Positions 25,621 to 37,518 are shown, counted from the stretch's first letter. The stretch is DNA of 64,000 nucleotides from Oryzisolibacter propanilivorax (GCF_900103645.1 NZ_FNHP01000002.1:551265-615264), one strand, 5' to 3'. Made by a program: numbers and translations. The notes: generated by a model from the sequence alone, not told the origin.

Positions 25621-25642
25621 CGGCCGGCCCTGTCGAGGCGTG

Positions 25643-25668
25643 AAAAAAGCGCCCGAGGACGCTTTTTT
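25643..25668. terminator. bidirectional intrinsic terminator
   Basis: AAAAAAGCG and CGCTTTTTT form a 9-bp stem around the 8-nt loop CCCGAGGA, with runs of T on the 3-prime side of either strand. It can end both the DUF4124 gene and the convergent gatB transcript. Confidence 0.85.
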
Positions 25669-25687
25669 GTGCAGCTGTCATGTCGAA

Positions 25688-25746
25688 AATGATAGCTGTC
25701 AGCCCTTGTATTGAAAGGGCTGGCGTCAGATTTGGCCTGAAATTCA
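25688..25746 (+). repeat. dispersed TAGCTGC palindrome, copy 5
   Basis: ATGATAGCTGTCAGCCCTTG, loop, AAAGGGCTGGCGTCAGATTT and CCTGAAATT. It lies between two convergent genes, and its end overlaps the gatB stop codon (25744-25746). Confidence 0.85.
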
Positions 25747-27189
25747 GTCCAGCCGGCTTTTCAGCAGCGCATTGACCTGCTGCGGGTTGGCTTTGCCGCG
25801 GCTGGCCTTCATGACCTGACCGACCAGCGCGTTGAACGCCTTGTCCTTGCCGGCGCGGTACTGCTCGACGTTGGCAGCATTGGCCGCGATGACCTCGTCC
25901 ACGATGGCTTCCAGTGCCCCGGTGTCGCTCATCTGCTTCAGGCCCTTGGCCTCGATCAGTGCGTCTACCTCCTGGCCCTCGCCGGACCAGAGCGCCTCGA
26001 ACACCTGGCGCGCGGCGTTGTGGCTGATGGTGCCGTCCTGGATGCGTCCGATCAGCGCGGCGAGCTGCGCGGCCGGCACGCGCACCTGCTCCATGCCGAT
26101 CTCCTCGGCATTCAGCCGGCGCGAGATCTCGCCCATGACCCAGTTGCTCGCCAGCTTCGGCTGGCCGCTGAGCTGCGCCGCCTGCTCGAAATAGGCGGCC
26201 ATGGCCTGGCTTTGCGTCAGCGTGGTGGCGTCGTATTCGGGCAGGCCGTACTGCTGCACGAAGCGCGCGGCCATGGCGCGCGGCAGCTCGGGCATGGCGG
26301 CGCGCACCTGCTCGATCCATTCGGGCGCGACGACCAGCGGCGGCAGGTCCGGGTCGGGGAAGTAACGGTAGTCGGCCGCGTCCTCCTTGGTGCGCATGGC
26401 GCGCGTCTCGCCGGTGTCGGGGTCGAACAGCACGGTGGCCTGTTGGATCGTGTGGCCGTCCTCGAGCTGCTCGATCTGCCAGCGGATCTCGTAATCGATC
26501 GCCTGCTGCATCGAGCGGAACGAGTTCAGGTTCTTGATCTCGCGGCGCGTGCCCAGGGGCTGGCCGGGCTTCCTGACCGAGACGTTGGCGTCGCAGCGAA
26601 ACGACCCTTCCTGCATGTTGCCGTCGCAGATGCCGATCCAGGTGACGATCTTGTGCAGTTCCTTGGCATAGGCCACGGCTTCTTCCGTGCTGCGCATGTC
26701 GGGTTCGGTCACGATCTCCAGCAGCGGCGTGCCGGCGCGGTTCAGGTCGATGCCGCTCATGCCGATGAAGTCCTCGTGCAGCGACTTGCCGGCGTCTTCT
26801 TCCAGGTGCGCACGCACCAGCCGCACGGTCTTCTTGTCCTCGCCGAGCAGGAACGACACCTCGCCGCCCTGCACCACGGGGATCTCGAACTGGCTGATCT
26901 GGTAGCCCTTGGGCAGGTCCGGGTAGAAGTAGTTCTTGCGCGCGAAGATGCTTTCGGGCGCGATGTGGCTGCCCAGCGCCAGCCCCAGGCGGATGGCGAG
27001 TTCCACCGCTTTCTTGTTCATCACCGGCAGCGTGCCGGGCAGCGCCAGGTCGACGGCGCTGGCCTGGGTGTTGGGCTCGGCGCCGAAGGCGGTGCTGGCG
27101 CGGCTGAAGATCTTGCTGGCGGTGGCCAGCTGGGCGTGCGTCTCGAAGCCGATCACGACCTCGTAGCCCTGGATGAGTGTGGCTGTCAT
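25744..27189 (-). CDS. gatB: Asp-tRNA(Asn)/Glu-tRNA(Gln) amidotransferase subunit B
   Basis: A 481-residue GatB, the subunit that binds mischarged tRNA and activates it by ATP-dependent phosphorylation before transamidation. It contains the signature [12 protein letters not shown] start, [13 protein letters not shown], and the C-terminal helical and YqeY-like tail. The ATG at 27189 gives the standard length. A continuous frame upstream runs antisense-free into gatA but is not coding there. It is the last gene of gatC-gatA-gatB and its stop falls in dispersed-repeat copy 5. Confidence 0.97.
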   Translation of the reverse strand: MTATLIQGYEVVIGFETHAQLATASKIFSRASTAFGAEPNTQASAVDLALPGTLPVMNKKAVELAIRLGLALGSHIAPESIFARKNYFYPDLPKGYQISQFEIPVVQGGEVSFLLGEDKKTVRLVRAHLEEDAGKSLHEDFIGMSGIDLNRAGTPLLEIVTEPDMRSTEEAVAYAKELHKIVTWIGICDGNMQEGSFRCDANVSVRKPGQPLGTRREIKNLNSFRSMQQAIDYEIRWQIEQLEDGHTIQQATVLFDPDTGETRAMRTKEDAADYRYFPDPDLPPLVVAPEWIEQVRAAMPELPRAMAARFVQQYGLPEYDATTLTQSQAMAAYFEQAAQLSGQPKLASNWVMGEISRRLNAEEIGMEQVRVPAAQLAALIGRIQDGTISHNAARQVFEALWSGEGQEVDALIEAKGLKQMSDTGALEAIVDEVIAANAANVEQYRAGKDKAFNALVGQVMKASRGKANPQQVNALLKSRLD

Positions 27190-27212
27190 GTGCAAGGGAG
27201 GGCGGTGCGGGG

Positions 27213-28727
27213 TCAGGCGCCGGCCGGGCGGCGCTGGTGGAAGTCGGTGGCCTGCTGCAACGCGTGCGCCACGTTCAGCAGTTGCGCTTCCTCGAAGTGG
27301 TTGCCGATCAGCTGCAGGCCCACCGGCAGGCCATGCGCGCCGAAGCCCGCGGGCGTGCTCATGGCGGGCAGGCCAGCCAGCGATGCGGGCAGGGTGTAGA
27401 TATCGGCCAGGTAGGTCGCCAGCGGGTCGGTCTTGGCGCCGATCTCCCAGGCCACGCTGGGCGACACCGGCCCGGCGATCACGTCGCATTGGGTGAAGGC
27501 GCTTTGCAGGTCGTCGGCGATCATGCGGCGCAGGCGCTGCGCCTGCAGGTAGTAGGCGTCGTAGTAGCCCTCGGACAGCACGTAGGCGCCGATCATGATG
27601 CGCCGCTTGACTTCCTCGCCGAAGGCCTCGGAGCGCGACTTCTTGTACATGTCCAGCAGGTCGCTGTAATCCTTGGCGCGGTGGCCGTAGCGCACGCCGT
27701 CGAAGCGCGACAGGTTGGACGAGGCCTCGGCCGGGCTCAGGATGTAGTAGACCGGCACGGCCAGGTCGGTGCGCGGCAGCGAGATGTCGACCAGCGTGGC
27801 GCCGAGCTTTTCGTATTCCTTCAGCGCGGCCTGCACGGCGGCGCGCACGTCGTCCTGCAGGCCCTCGGCGAAGAACTCGCGCGGCACGCCGATGCGCAGG
27901 CCGTCGATGCGGCCTGTGAGCTGGCGCGTGAAGTCCTCGGCGGGCCGGTCCAGGCTGGTCGAGTCGCGCTCGACGTCCGGGCCGCACAGGTGGCTCAGCA
28001 GCAGCGCGCAGTCTGCGGCCGTGCGCGCCATGACGCCGGCCTGGTCCAGGCTGGAGGCGTAGGCGATCATGCCGTGGCGGCTGGCGCGGCCGTAGGTCGG
28101 CTTGATGCCGGTGATGCCGCATAAAGCGGCCGGCTGGCGGATCGAGCCGCCGGTGTCGCTGGCCGTGGCGCCGGGCACCAGGCTGGCAGCCACCGCCGCG
28201 GCCGAGCCGCCCGAGGAGCCGCCCGGAATGCGCGCCGTGTCCCACGGGTTGCGCACCGGCTGGGCCGCGTCCAGGCCCACGGCCGGCACGGCGGCGTTCT
28301 CGTTGCTGCCGCCCATGGCGAACTCGTCGCAGCTGAGCTTGCCCAGCGTCACGCAGCCGGCGTCGGCCAGGTTGGCGACGATGGTGGCGTCGAACGGCGA
28401 GCGGTAGCCGGCCAGCATGCGGCTGGCGGCGGTGGTGGGGAAGTCGCGCGTGACGAACACGTCCTTGTGGCCGATGGGCACGCCGGCCAGCGGGCCGGCG
28501 CTGCCGGCGGCGATGGCCTGGTCCTGGACGCGCGCCTGCGCCAGGGTGGCGTCCGCGTCGATGGCGAGGAAGGCAGCCAGGTCCTGGCGCGCCTGCGCGC
28601 GGGCCAGGAAGTGCCGGGCCAGTTCCTCGGCGCTGACCTGCCTGGCGCGCAGCTGCGCCGCCAGCGCGGCGACGCCCTGCTCGTGCAGCGCGGCGCCGGA
28701 AGATGAAATGGAAGTCGTCTGTTGCAT
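27213..28727 (-). CDS. gatA: Asp-tRNA(Asn)/Glu-tRNA(Gln) amidotransferase subunit A
   Basis: A 504-residue amidase-signature enzyme that releases ammonia from glutamine for GatB. The Ser-cisSer-Lys triad is visible: lysine in [10 protein letters not shown], the glycine/serine loop [12 protein letters not shown], and the nucleophile serine in [12 protein letters not shown]. The N-terminal helical segment [20 protein letters not shown] is typical. It starts 17 bp after gatC and precedes gatB by 23 bp, so the three are one operon. Confidence 0.97.
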   Translation of the reverse strand: MQQTTSISSSGAALHEQGVAALAAQLRARQVSAEELARHFLARAQARQDLAAFLAIDADATLAQARVQDQAIAAGSAGPLAGVPIGHKDVFVTRDFPTTAASRMLAGYRSPFDATIVANLADAGCVTLGKLSCDEFAMGGSNENAAVPAVGLDAAQPVRNPWDTARIPGGSSGGSAAAVAASLVPGATASDTGGSIRQPAALCGITGIKPTYGRASRHGMIAYASSLDQAGVMARTAADCALLLSHLCGPDVERDSTSLDRPAEDFTRQLTGRIDGLRIGVPREFFAEGLQDDVRAAVQAALKEYEKLGATLVDISLPRTDLAVPVYYILSPAEASSNLSRFDGVRYGHRAKDYSDLLDMYKKSRSEAFGEEVKRRIMIGAYVLSEGYYDAYYLQAQRLRRMIADDLQSAFTQCDVIAGPVSPSVAWEIGAKTDPLATYLADIYTLPASLAGLPAMSTPAGFGAHGLPVGLQLIGNHFEEAQLLNVAHALQQATDFHQRRPAGA

Positions 28728-28744
28728 GCCGTGGTCCCCGCCGT

Positions 28745-29044
28745 TCACTCGATCACCCGCGGCACCAGGAACAGCCCGCCCTCGACCGCCGGGGCGTTCG
28801 CCTGGTAGGCCTCGCGCCGGTTCGGCTCGCTGGCCACGTCCTCGTGCAGGCGCAGCGCCACGGGCTGCACGGCCGCCAGCGGATGCGCCAGCGGCGCCAC
28901 GCCGGTGGTGTCCACCGCCTGCATCTTCTCGACGATGGCGAAGAAGTCGTTGATGGTGGTGAGCATGCGCTCGCCCTCGGCGGGGTCGAGCTCCAGCCGC
29001 GCCAGATGGGCGATGCGGGCGATGTCCTGGGGGGTCAATGCCAT
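28745..29044 (-). CDS. gatC: Asp-tRNA(Asn)/Glu-tRNA(Gln) amidotransferase subunit C
   Basis: A 99-residue GatC, the small subunit that wraps around GatA and GatB and stabilises the complex. The N-terminal [18 protein letters not shown] and the C-terminal [16 protein letters not shown] are characteristic. ATG 29044 gives the normal family length. An upstream in-frame start would add an unlikely 19 residues. No good Shine-Dalgarno is seen. The promoter lies in the 218-bp spacer shared with divergent mreB. Confidence 0.95.
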   Translation of the reverse strand: MALTPQDIARIAHLARLELDPAEGERMLTTINDFFAIVEKMQAVDTTGVAPLAHPLAAVQPVALRLHEDVASEPNRREAYQANAPAVEGGLFLVPRVIE

Positions 29045-29166
29045 AGAAAAAAGGCGCCGCAACTGGATGTAAAGCTGACCATCCCGCTCGTCGGCGCGCA
29101 AAGTTATTCACAGGGGATGCGTTATTATCCCGCCTTTGCCGCCACGCCCTCCCGCAGCGCCGGTGA

Positions 29167-30306
<1,140 letters not shown>

Positions 30307-30375
30307 TGGCGCCCGGCGGCGTGCAGGCGCTGGCCTGGGCCGCCACCGCGCCCCGCAGCCCGCCCTGTCCGACGC

Positions 30376-31335
30376 ATGCCCCCGGGAACGCTTGAACGCA
30401 CCGCGCCCTCGCTGTTTCGCCACGGGCCGTCGCCGCGCGCGCGGCTGCTGCTGTACGCCGCGCTGGCGCTGTTCCTGATGGTCGCCGACGCACGCTTTCG
30501 CGTCACCGAGCCGCTGCGCAATGCGGTGGCGACGGTGCTCTACCCGCTGCAGTGGCTGATGCTGCAGCCGGTGCAGTTCATCAGCCAGGGGGCGGAGCGC
30601 CTGCAGTCCCTGGAGCAGGCGCAGCACGAGCGCGACAGCGCGCAGCAGGCCCTGGTGCAGCTGGCGCAGCGCGCCGGCCAGGCCGAGCAGCTGCTGAGCG
30701 AGAACACCCAGCTGCGCGAGCTGCTGGCGCTGCGTGAGCGCATCACCACGCCGGCACGCGCCGCCCAGGTGCTGTACGACACGCCCGACGCCTATACCCG
30801 CCGGGTGGTGGTCGACCAGGGCCAGCTGGCCGGCGTCGCGCCGGGCTCGCCGGTCATGGACGCGCGCGGCGTGCTCGGCCAGGTCACGCGCGTGCACCCG
30901 GCCCTGAGCGAGGTCACGCTGCTCATCGACCGCGACCAGGCCATCCCCGTGCTGAACGTGCGCACCGGCGCGCGCAGCGTGGCCTATGGCGACCCGGTGG
31001 CGGCGCACGGCGGCGGCATGGAGCTGCGCTTCACGCCCGGCAATACCGATGTGCAGGAGGGCGACCTGCTGGCCACCAGCGGCATCGACGGCGTCTATCC
31101 GCCCGGCCTGCCGGTGGCGCGCGTGGTGCACGTCGAGCGCCGCGCCGACTCCACCTTCGCGCGCATCTACTGCGAGCCGCTGGCGCAGATGCAGGGCGCG
31201 CGCCACGTCATGCTGCTGGAGCCGGTGGCCGCGGCGCTGCCTGAGTTGCCCCCGCCCGAGCCCGCGGCCGGCCAGAAGAAGCGCGTGCAGTCCACCCCGG
31301 CCGCCGAGGCTGCCGCCAAGGGGGGCCGCCGATGA
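30376..31335 (+). CDS. mreC: rod shape-determining protein MreC
   Basis: A 319-residue single-pass inner-membrane protein of the elongasome that links MreB to PBP2. A transmembrane segment at about residues 24-38, a periplasmic coiled coil (about 65-110, rich in Q, L, A and E) and the MreC beta-domain with VVVDQGQLAGVAPGSPVMDARGVLG and LATSGIDGVYPPGLPVARV are visible. The C-terminus is a proline/alanine-rich tail. It lies 69 bp after mreB and overlaps mreD by ATGA. Confidence 0.95.
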   Translation: MPPGTLERTAPSLFRHGPSPRARLLLYAALALFLMVADARFRVTEPLRNAVATVLYPLQWLMLQPVQFISQGAERLQSLEQAQHERDSAQQALVQLAQRAGQAEQLLSENTQLRELLALRERITTPARAAQVLYDTPDAYTRRVVVDQGQLAGVAPGSPVMDARGVLGQVTRVHPALSEVTLLIDRDQAIPVLNVRTGARSVAYGDPVAAHGGGMELRFTPGNTDVQEGDLLATSGIDGVYPPGLPVARVVHVERRADSTFARIYCEPLAQMQGARHVMLLEPVAAALPELPPPEPAAGQKKRVQSTPAAEAAAKGGRR

Positions 31336-31850
31336 TCATGCCGCGCGGCCAGCCGCTGCTGATGCCGGTGCGCCCGGCGTTCATCGCCTTGAGCCTGCTC
31401 ATTGCCCTGGCGCTGTCCATGCTGCCGCTGGGGCGGGTGCTGTGGACGCCCGACTGGGTGCTGCTGCTGCTGCTGTTCTGGGCGCTGCAGCAGCCCGGGC
31501 GCGTGGGCATGGGCCTGGCCTTCGCCATGGGCCTGGTGCTGGACGTGCAGCAGTCGGCGCTGCTGGGCCAGCACGCACTGGTGTACGCGCTGGCGGTGTT
31601 CGCGGTGCAGGCGGCGGCGCGCCGGCTGCTGTGGTTCGGCGCGCTGATGCAGGCGCTGCAGCTGGGGCCGGTGTTCCTCGCCGCCCACCTGCTGCAGGCG
31701 GCGCTGCGCGTGGCCGGCGGCGGGCTACTGCCCGACTGGACGCTGCTGCTGGCACCGTTGCTGGAGACGCTGCTGTGGCCGCTGGCCAGCTGGCTGCTGC
31801 TGGCGCCGCAGCGCCGCCCGCCGGACCAGGACCAGAACCGCCCGCTGTGA
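31332..31850 (+). CDS. mreD: rod shape-determining protein MreD
   Basis: A 172-residue polytopic inner-membrane protein (five or six hydrophobic segments) of the MreD family, part of the cell-elongation complex. Features include RPAFIALSLLIALALSMLPL at the N-terminus and the GLVLDVQQSALLGQHAL segment typical of MreD. The ATG overlaps the mreC stop (ATGA), and mrdA starts one base after its own stop, so all are translationally linked. Confidence 0.93.
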   Translation: MIMPRGQPLLMPVRPAFIALSLLIALALSMLPLGRVLWTPDWVLLLLLFWALQQPGRVGMGLAFAMGLVLDVQQSALLGQHALVYALAVFAVQAAARRLLWFGALMQALQLGPVFLAAHLLQAALRVAGGGLLPDWTLLLAPLLETLLWPLASWLLLAPQRRPPDQDQNRPL

Positions 31851-31851
31851 C

Positions 31852-33801
31852 ATGACCGAGCTGCGCAATGCCCAGGCCGATGCGTGGCGCTTTCGCCTGC
31901 GCGTGGTGGTGGTGGGGCTGGTGGTGCTGCTGGCCTTCGGGCTGATCGCCGCGCGCCTGTACGTGCTGCAGGTGGTGCGCCACGAGGGCCTGGCGGACCA
32001 GGCCGAGAGCAACCGCACCGCCGTGGTGCCCATCGTCCCCAACCGCGGCCAGATCCTGGACCGCAACGGCGTGCTGCTGGCGACCAACTACTCGGCCTAC
32101 ACGCTGGAGATCACGCCCACGCGCTCGATGGATGTGGACGCGACCATCGACCAGCTGGCCGAGATCGTGGACATCCAGCAGCGCGACCGGCGCCGCTTCA
32201 AGCGGCTGATGGACGAATCGCGCCGCTTCGACTCGCTGCCGATCCGCACCCGCCTGTCCGACGAGGAGGTGGCACGCTTCGCCGCGCAGCGCTGGCGCTT
32301 TCCCGGCGTGGACATCAAGGCGCGGCTGTTCCGCACCTACCCGCTGGGCGAGGTCGGCAGCCACGCCATCGGCTACATCGGCCGCATCAACCAGCGCGAG
32401 AAGGAACGCATCGAGGACTCCGAGGACGCGGCCAACTACCGCGGCACCGACTACATCGGCAAGCTGGGCGTAGAACAGAGCTTCGAGGCCACGCTGCACG
32501 GCCACACCGGCGTGGAGCTGCTGGAGACGTCGGCCGGCGGCTACGCGGTGCGCCGCCTGGAAAGCCACCCGGCGACGCCCGGCAACACCGTCATGCTGTC
32601 GCTGGACATCAAGCTGCAGAAGATGGTCGAGGACCTGTTCGGCGAGCGCCGCGGCGCGCTGGTGGCGCTGGACCCGCGCAACGGCGAGGTGCTGGCGCTG
32701 GTGTCCAAGCCGACATTCGACCCGAACCTGTTCGTCGAGGGCATCGACCAGGAAAACTGGCAGGCGCTGAACGAATCCATCAACAAGCCGCTGCTCAACC
32801 GCGCGCTGCGCGGCACCTATCCGCCGGGCTCGACCTACAAGCCGTTCATGGCGCTGGCGGCGCTGGAGACCGGCAAGCGCGCCGCCAGCGTGGTGGTCAA
32901 CGACCCGGGCTACTACAACTACGGCGGGCGCACCTTCCGCAGCCACCCCGGCGGCCTGGGCGGCGTGGACATGGTGCGGGCCATCCAGTATTCGAGCAAC
33001 ACCTACTTCTATTCGCTGGCCGTGGAGATGGGGGTGGATGCCATCCACGACTTCATGGCTCCGCTGGGCTTCGGCCAGATCACCGGCATCGACTTAGGGG
33101 GAGAGGTGCGCGGCGTGCTGCCCAGCACCGAGTGGAAGAGGAGCGCCTACAAGCGCGCCGAGGCCAAGCGCTGGTTCTCCGGCGAGACCGTGTCGCTGGG
33201 CATCGGCCAAGGCTACAACAGCTTCACCATGCTGCAGCTGGCGGTGGCCGAGGCGACGCTGGCCAACGGCGGCACGCGCCACCGCCCGCACCTGATCAAG
33301 GCGGTGAAGGACCAGGTCACCGGGGCGGTCACCGAGGTGCAGCAACCGCCCGGGGAATCGCTGGGCTACAAGCCGCGGCACATCGAGACCATCCACAAGG
33401 GCCTGCGCGCGGTGATCGAGGCCGGCACCGGCCGGCGCGTGTTCGCCGGCGCGCCCTATGCCGCCGCCGGCAAGACCGGCACGGCGCAGGCCGCCGCCTG
33501 GGCCCAGGGCACCAAGTACAACGCCGCGCTGCTGGCCGAGCACCAGCGCGACCACTCGCTGTTCGCCGCTTTCGCGCCGGTGGAGGACCCGAAGGTGGCG
33601 GTGGCCATCATCGTGGAGAACGCCGGTTTCGGCTCGGCCGCCGCCGCGCCCATCGTGCGGCGCGTGTTCGACTACTGGCTGCTGGGCCAGTACCCGAGCG
33701 AGGAGGACATCGCCGCCGCCGCCCGGGGCCAGGCAGGCGCGCCGATCGGCACGCCGCGGCGGGCGGAAGAGGTGGAGCTGCCCGCGGCCGCCGCACCTTG
33801 A
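31852..33801 (+). CDS. mrdA: penicillin-binding protein 2 (elongation transpeptidase)
   Basis: A 649-residue class B PBP, the DD-transpeptidase of side-wall elongation. One N-terminal membrane helix (about 15-38) anchors the periplasmic dimerisation domain (about 60-250) and the transpeptidase domain. Active-site motifs: S327-T-Y-K330 (SxxK), S381-S-N383 (SxN) and K541-T-G543 (KTG). The PBP2-typical GRIQILDRNGVLLA-like NRGQILDRNG is present. mrdB/rodA does not follow; a convergent transporter gene lies 15 bp downstream. Confidence 0.97.
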   Translation: MTELRNAQADAWRFRLRVVVVGLVVLLAFGLIAARLYVLQVVRHEGLADQAESNRTAVVPIVPNRGQILDRNGVLLATNYSAYTLEITPTRSMDVDATIDQLAEIVDIQQRDRRRFKRLMDESRRFDSLPIRTRLSDEEVARFAAQRWRFPGVDIKARLFRTYPLGEVGSHAIGYIGRINQREKERIEDSEDAANYRGTDYIGKLGVEQSFEATLHGHTGVELLETSAGGYAVRRLESHPATPGNTVMLSLDIKLQKMVEDLFGERRGALVALDPRNGEVLALVSKPTFDPNLFVEGIDQENWQALNESINKPLLNRALRGTYPPGSTYKPFMALAALETGKRAASVVVNDPGYYNYGGRTFRSHPGGLGGVDMVRAIQYSSNTYFYSLAVEMGVDAIHDFMAPLGFGQITGIDLGGEVRGVLPSTEWKRSAYKRAEAKRWFSGETVSLGIGQGYNSFTMLQLAVAEATLANGGTRHRPHLIKAVKDQVTGAVTEVQQPPGESLGYKPRHIETIHKGLRAVIEAGTGRRVFAGAPYAAAGKTGTAQAAAWAQGTKYNAALLAEHQRDHSLFAAFAPVEDPKVAVAIIVENAGFGSAAAAPIVRRVFDYWLLGQYPSEEDIAAAARGQAGAPIGTPRRAEEVELPAAAAP

Positions 33802-33816
33802 GGCCGCGCGGCCGGG

Positions 33817-34713
33817 TCAGGCCGTCGCTGCTGGCGCCACGCGCGGCGGCTGCAGCTGGCTGGCGATGAGCGCCGCCACGATCAATGCCGCCCCGGCCAG
33901 GCCGCTCGCGCCCAGCGTCTCGCCGATCAGCACCCAGGCGGTGAGCGCGGCGAACACCGGCTCCAGCCCGAAGACGATGGCGCTGCGCATGGCGTCCACG
34001 CGCTGCTGGCCCCAGGCCTGCAGCGTCACCACCACCACGCTGGCGACCACCCCCAGGTAGACCAGCGCCGCCAGGCTAGGGCCGGGCAGGGCGCCGAGGG
34101 CGTCCCAGGTGCTGGCCATGCCGCCATGGCGTGCCAGCAGCAGCACGCCGGCGGCGGCGCACATCACCAGCGCCTGCATCGCCGCCAGGCGCGTGGCGCG
34201 CAGCGGCTGGCGGGCGGTGCGGCGCGCGCATTCCTCCAGCACCAGGATGTAGACGGCGTAGAACAGCGTGCTGCCCAGCGTCAGCGAGTCGCCCAGGTTC
34301 CACGGCGCGTCCTCGTGGAACATCAGCACCATGCCGGCCAGCGCCATGGCGCAGGCCAGCCACAGCGCGGCGCCGTAGCGCCGGCCCAGCACGGCCATCG
34401 CCAGCACCGGCACCACCAGCACGTTCAGCCCGGTGACGAAGGCGTTGCGGTTGCTGCTGGTGCGCGCCAGGCCCTCGACCTGCAGCCAGAAGGCGATGAA
34501 CAGCAGCGCGCCCAGGAACGCGCCCCAGCGCGCTTCCGGCGCACGCAGGCCGCGCCACATCGGTGCCAGCACCAGCAGGGCGATGGCGAAGCGCACCCAG
34601 ATGATCTGCAGCGCGTCCAGCTGCGCCGACAGCAGCTTCATCGCGGGAAAGGTAGTGCCCCACACGGCCACCACCAGCAGCAGGGCCAGCAGCCCCTGGC
34701 GTTCTGAACGCAT
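33817..34713 (-). CDS. EamA/DMT-family transporter
   Basis: A 298-residue ten-helix drug/metabolite transporter with two EamA repeats (about 8-140 and 150-285). Typical motifs are VVAVWGTTFPAMKLL in repeat 1 and GLEPVFAALTAWVLIGETLG in repeat 2. Substrate not deducible. It is the second DMT protein in the window and is not closely similar to the one at 20050. Its upstream region is occupied by dispersed-repeat copy 6, which must lie in or next to its promoter. Confidence 0.88.
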   Translation of the reverse strand: MRSERQGLLALLLVVAVWGTTFPAMKLLSAQLDALQIIWVRFAIALLVLAPMWRGLRAPEARWGAFLGALLFIAFWLQVEGLARTSSNRNAFVTGLNVLVVPVLAMAVLGRRYGAALWLACAMALAGMVLMFHEDAPWNLGDSLTLGSTLFYAVYILVLEECARRTARQPLRATRLAAMQALVMCAAAGVLLLARHGGMASTWDALGALPGPSLAALVYLGVVASVVVVTLQAWGQQRVDAMRSAIVFGLEPVFAALTAWVLIGETLGASGLAGAALIVAALIASQLQPPRVAPAATA

Positions 34714-34721
34714 GTTTACTA

Positions 34722-34782
34722 TTGGAATGATAGCTGCACGCCCTTATGGAATAAGGGCTGGAGCCGTTTTTGACTGAAAGTC
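34722..34782 (+). repeat. dispersed TAGCTGC palindrome, copy 6
   Basis: AATGATAGCTGCACGCCCTT, loop, AAGGGCTGGAGCCGTTTTTG and ACTGAAAG. One of the best matches to the consensus. It lies between the ABC ATPase gene and the DMT gene, both on the minus strand. Confidence 0.9.
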
Positions 34783-34817
34783 CTGGCCTGGCGCCCAGGC
34801 CGCTGGGCAGCGCGCGC

Positions 34818-35570
<753 letters not shown>

Positions 35571-35624
35571 GGCAGCAGGCCGCAAAAATCAGGGCGCAAC
35601 GGTCGATACAGACACCCGCCAGCC

Positions 35625-35740
35625 CAGCAGACGCCGTGGGTCCGGCTTCGCCGGCCCAGTGGCGTCGTCCCCCTTCCCAGCGCGCAACGCGCGCGCCAGA
35701 GAAGGGGGAAGCCGCGCAGCGGCTCAGGGGGTTGCTCACT
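35625..35740 (-). repeat. CCCCCTGAG-type Comamonadaceae intergenic mosaic repeat
   Basis: On the minus strand: CCCCCTGAGCCGCTGCGCGG then CTTCCCCCTTCTC, later GGGAAGGGGGACGACGCCAC and a GCCGGCGAAGCCGGACCC hairpin. Elements of this composition are common between genes in Comamonadaceae. Here it fills the gap between permease and ATPase genes. A shorter relative is at 16785. Confidence 0.7.
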
Positions 35741-36518
35741 TGACTCTTCCTTCGACATCGAAGCGGTGTTCGATGGCATGCGTCACCTGCGTCACCAGCG
35801 TGGTCAGGATCAGGTAGGTGATGGCCACCGTGGTCAGCGTCGCCACCGGCTGGAAGGTGGCCGACTGGATGCGGTTGCCGACGTTGGTCAGCTCGACCAC
35901 GCCGATGGCATAGGCCAGCGAAGAGTCCTTGAGCAGCGCCACGAAGTTGCTCACCAGCGGCGGCAGGGCGATCTTGAAGGCCTGCGGGAAGACCACGTCC
36001 AGGAACACGCGCGAGCGCGGCAGCCCCAGCGCGCGCGCGGCCTCGGTCTGCCCGCGCGGCACGGCCAGCAGGCCGGCGCGGATGGCCTCGGCGTTGTAGG
36101 CGCCGACGTTCAGGCCCAGGGCGACCACGGCGGCGGCGAAGTCCGGCAGGTTCAGCCACGGCACCAGCACCGGCAGCGCGAAGTACACGAACAGGATCTG
36201 CACCAGCAGCGGCGTGCCGCGGATCGCCCAGATGTAGAAGCTGGCCAGCCAGCGCAGGCCGATCCAGCGCGAGGTGCGCGCCAGCGCCGCCGCCGTGCCC
36301 AGGATCAGGCCGGCGGTGCCGGCCACCAGCGTCAGCTCCAGCGTGGTGAGCGCGCCTTCGGCGAACAGCGCGGCGTTGGAGCCGATGGGCTCGGGAAACA
36401 GCGACAGCAGCCGGCCCAGCAGCGACAGGACCAGTGCCATCAGCACCAGCGCGGCCACCAGCGTCGCGTTGCTGCGCTGCGGGCGGCTCCAGTGCGAGGG
36501 CCAGAGAGCGACAAGCAT
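35736..36518 (-). CDS. polar amino-acid ABC transporter permease
   Basis: A 260-residue HisM/GlnP-type permease with five or six membrane helices. The EAA-type cytoplasmic loop is EAARALGLPRSRVFLDVVFPQA, which contacts the ATPase, and RGTPLLVQILFVYF is the typical family helix. A single permease gene is present, so a homodimer is expected. ATG 36518 was chosen; an in-frame start at 36560 lies in the upstream stem-loop. It follows the binding-protein gene after a strong hairpin at 36548-36575. Confidence 0.93.
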   Translation of the reverse strand: MLVALWPSHWSRPQRSNATLVAALVLMALVLSLLGRLLSLFPEPIGSNAALFAEGALTTLELTLVAGTAGLILGTAAALARTSRWIGLRWLASFYIWAIRGTPLLVQILFVYFALPVLVPWLNLPDFAAAVVALGLNVGAYNAEAIRAGLLAVPRGQTEAARALGLPRSRVFLDVVFPQAFKIALPPLVSNFVALLKDSSLAYAIGVVELTNVGNRIQSATFQPVATLTTVAITYLILTTLVTQVTHAIEHRFDVEGRVK

Positions 36519-36547
36519 GTGGGAAAAAAGGGTCGGGGGCGAAACGC

Positions 36548-36575
36548 GCGCGCCGGGCACAACGGCCCGGCGCGC
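36548..36575 (-). terminator. intercistronic stem-loop (partial terminator or attenuator)
   Basis: GCGCGCCGGGC and GCCCGGCGCGC form a perfect 11-bp stem around a 6-nt loop, between the binding-protein and permease genes. The run of T that follows on the minus strand is short at first (TTT), with a T6 tract about 20 nt on. Such hairpins often protect or limit transcripts so that binding protein is made in excess of permease. Confidence 0.65.
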
Positions 36576-36626
36576 ATCAAAGCATCGAAAAGCCTGCCGG
36601 CCAGACGGCTGTGGGCAGGCCGCGTG

Positions 36627-37391
36627 TCACTTGCAGGTCACGTCTTCCTGGAAGTACTTCTGCGAGATCTTGCCGATGGTGCCGTCGGCGATGAGGGCCT
36701 TCAGCGCCTGGTTCCAGGCGTCGGCCAGGCCCTGGTTGCCCTTGGCCACGGCGGCGGCGACCTGCTCGACGAACAGCATGTCGCCGGTCTTGAAGCCGGC
36801 CTTGGGCACCTTGGCCAGCATCTCCTTGGCGACGAATTTGTCGGTCACCCAGGCGTCCACGCGCTTGGAGCCGAGCGCGTTGCGCGCGGCCTCGTCGGTG
36901 GGGAAGTTCTTAACGTCTTTGATGCCCGGCACCTTCTTCACCGCGTCCAGATAGGTGGTGCCGGTCTGCACCGCGACCACCTTGCCCTTCAGGTCGCCGG
37001 CCTTGGCGATCTCCGGCTTCATGGAGACGATCTGGCCACCCGAGCAGTAGTGCGGCAGCGTGAAGGTGACGGCCTTGGAGCGCTCATCGGTGATGGCGTG
37101 CGAGGCGATCACCAGGTCCCAGCGGTCCTGTGCCAGGCCGGTCAGCAGGGCGTCGAAACCCACCGTCTTCCACTCGTACTTCAGGCCCATCTTCTTGGCC
37201 ACGGCCTCGGCGACCTCGATTTCGTAGCCGGTGAGTTCCTTGCCCTTGAAGAAGTTGAACGGGGCGTACTGGCCCTCGGAGCCAAGAACGATGGTGCCGC
37301 TTTTCTCGATCTCGGCCAGCGGACGGGCCTGCACGGTGGCAGCGGCGCACAGCGCCAGGGCGGCAGCGGCCAGGGTCTTGAGCATCTTCAT
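36627..37391 (-). CDS. amino-acid ABC transporter substrate-binding protein
   Basis: A 254-residue periplasmic binding protein of the polar amino-acid group (SBP_bac_3). A Sec signal peptide (MKMLKTLAAAALALCAAATVQA) is followed by GTIVLGSEGQYAPFNFF, LTGYEIEVAEAVAKKMG and FDALLTGLAQDRWDLVIA, the canonical ligand-binding segments. An AGGAA ribosome-binding site precedes the ATG. A perfect TATAAT on the minus strand at 37519-37524 is a likely -10 box. The nearby arginase gene makes a basic amino acid a possible ligand, but this is inference. Confidence 0.94.
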   Translation of the reverse strand: MKMLKTLAAAALALCAAATVQARPLAEIEKSGTIVLGSEGQYAPFNFFKGKELTGYEIEVAEAVAKKMGLKYEWKTVGFDALLTGLAQDRWDLVIASHAITDERSKAVTFTLPHYCSGGQIVSMKPEIAKAGDLKGKVVAVQTGTTYLDAVKKVPGIKDVKNFPTDEAARNALGSKRVDAWVTDKFVAKEMLAKVPKAGFKTGDMLFVEQVAAAVAKGNQGLADAWNQALKALIADGTIGKISQKYFQEDVTCK

Positions 37392-37518
37392 GGGGTTCCT
37401 GCGGGGTGGTTCAGGGCACGGACGCCGGGCGGGCGCAGGGGATGGGAAAAGCGCCGCCCGGGGCGAAATCTGCCCACGCATGGCACCCGCCGGATGGGCG
37501 GGCAGCGCGGGGTGGCGC

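Noticed and set aside
25744..28245. 833-codon frame fusing a gatA-antiframe to gatB
   Set aside because: Only the part from 27189 leftward is GatB. The extension overlaps gatA out of frame and has no domain.
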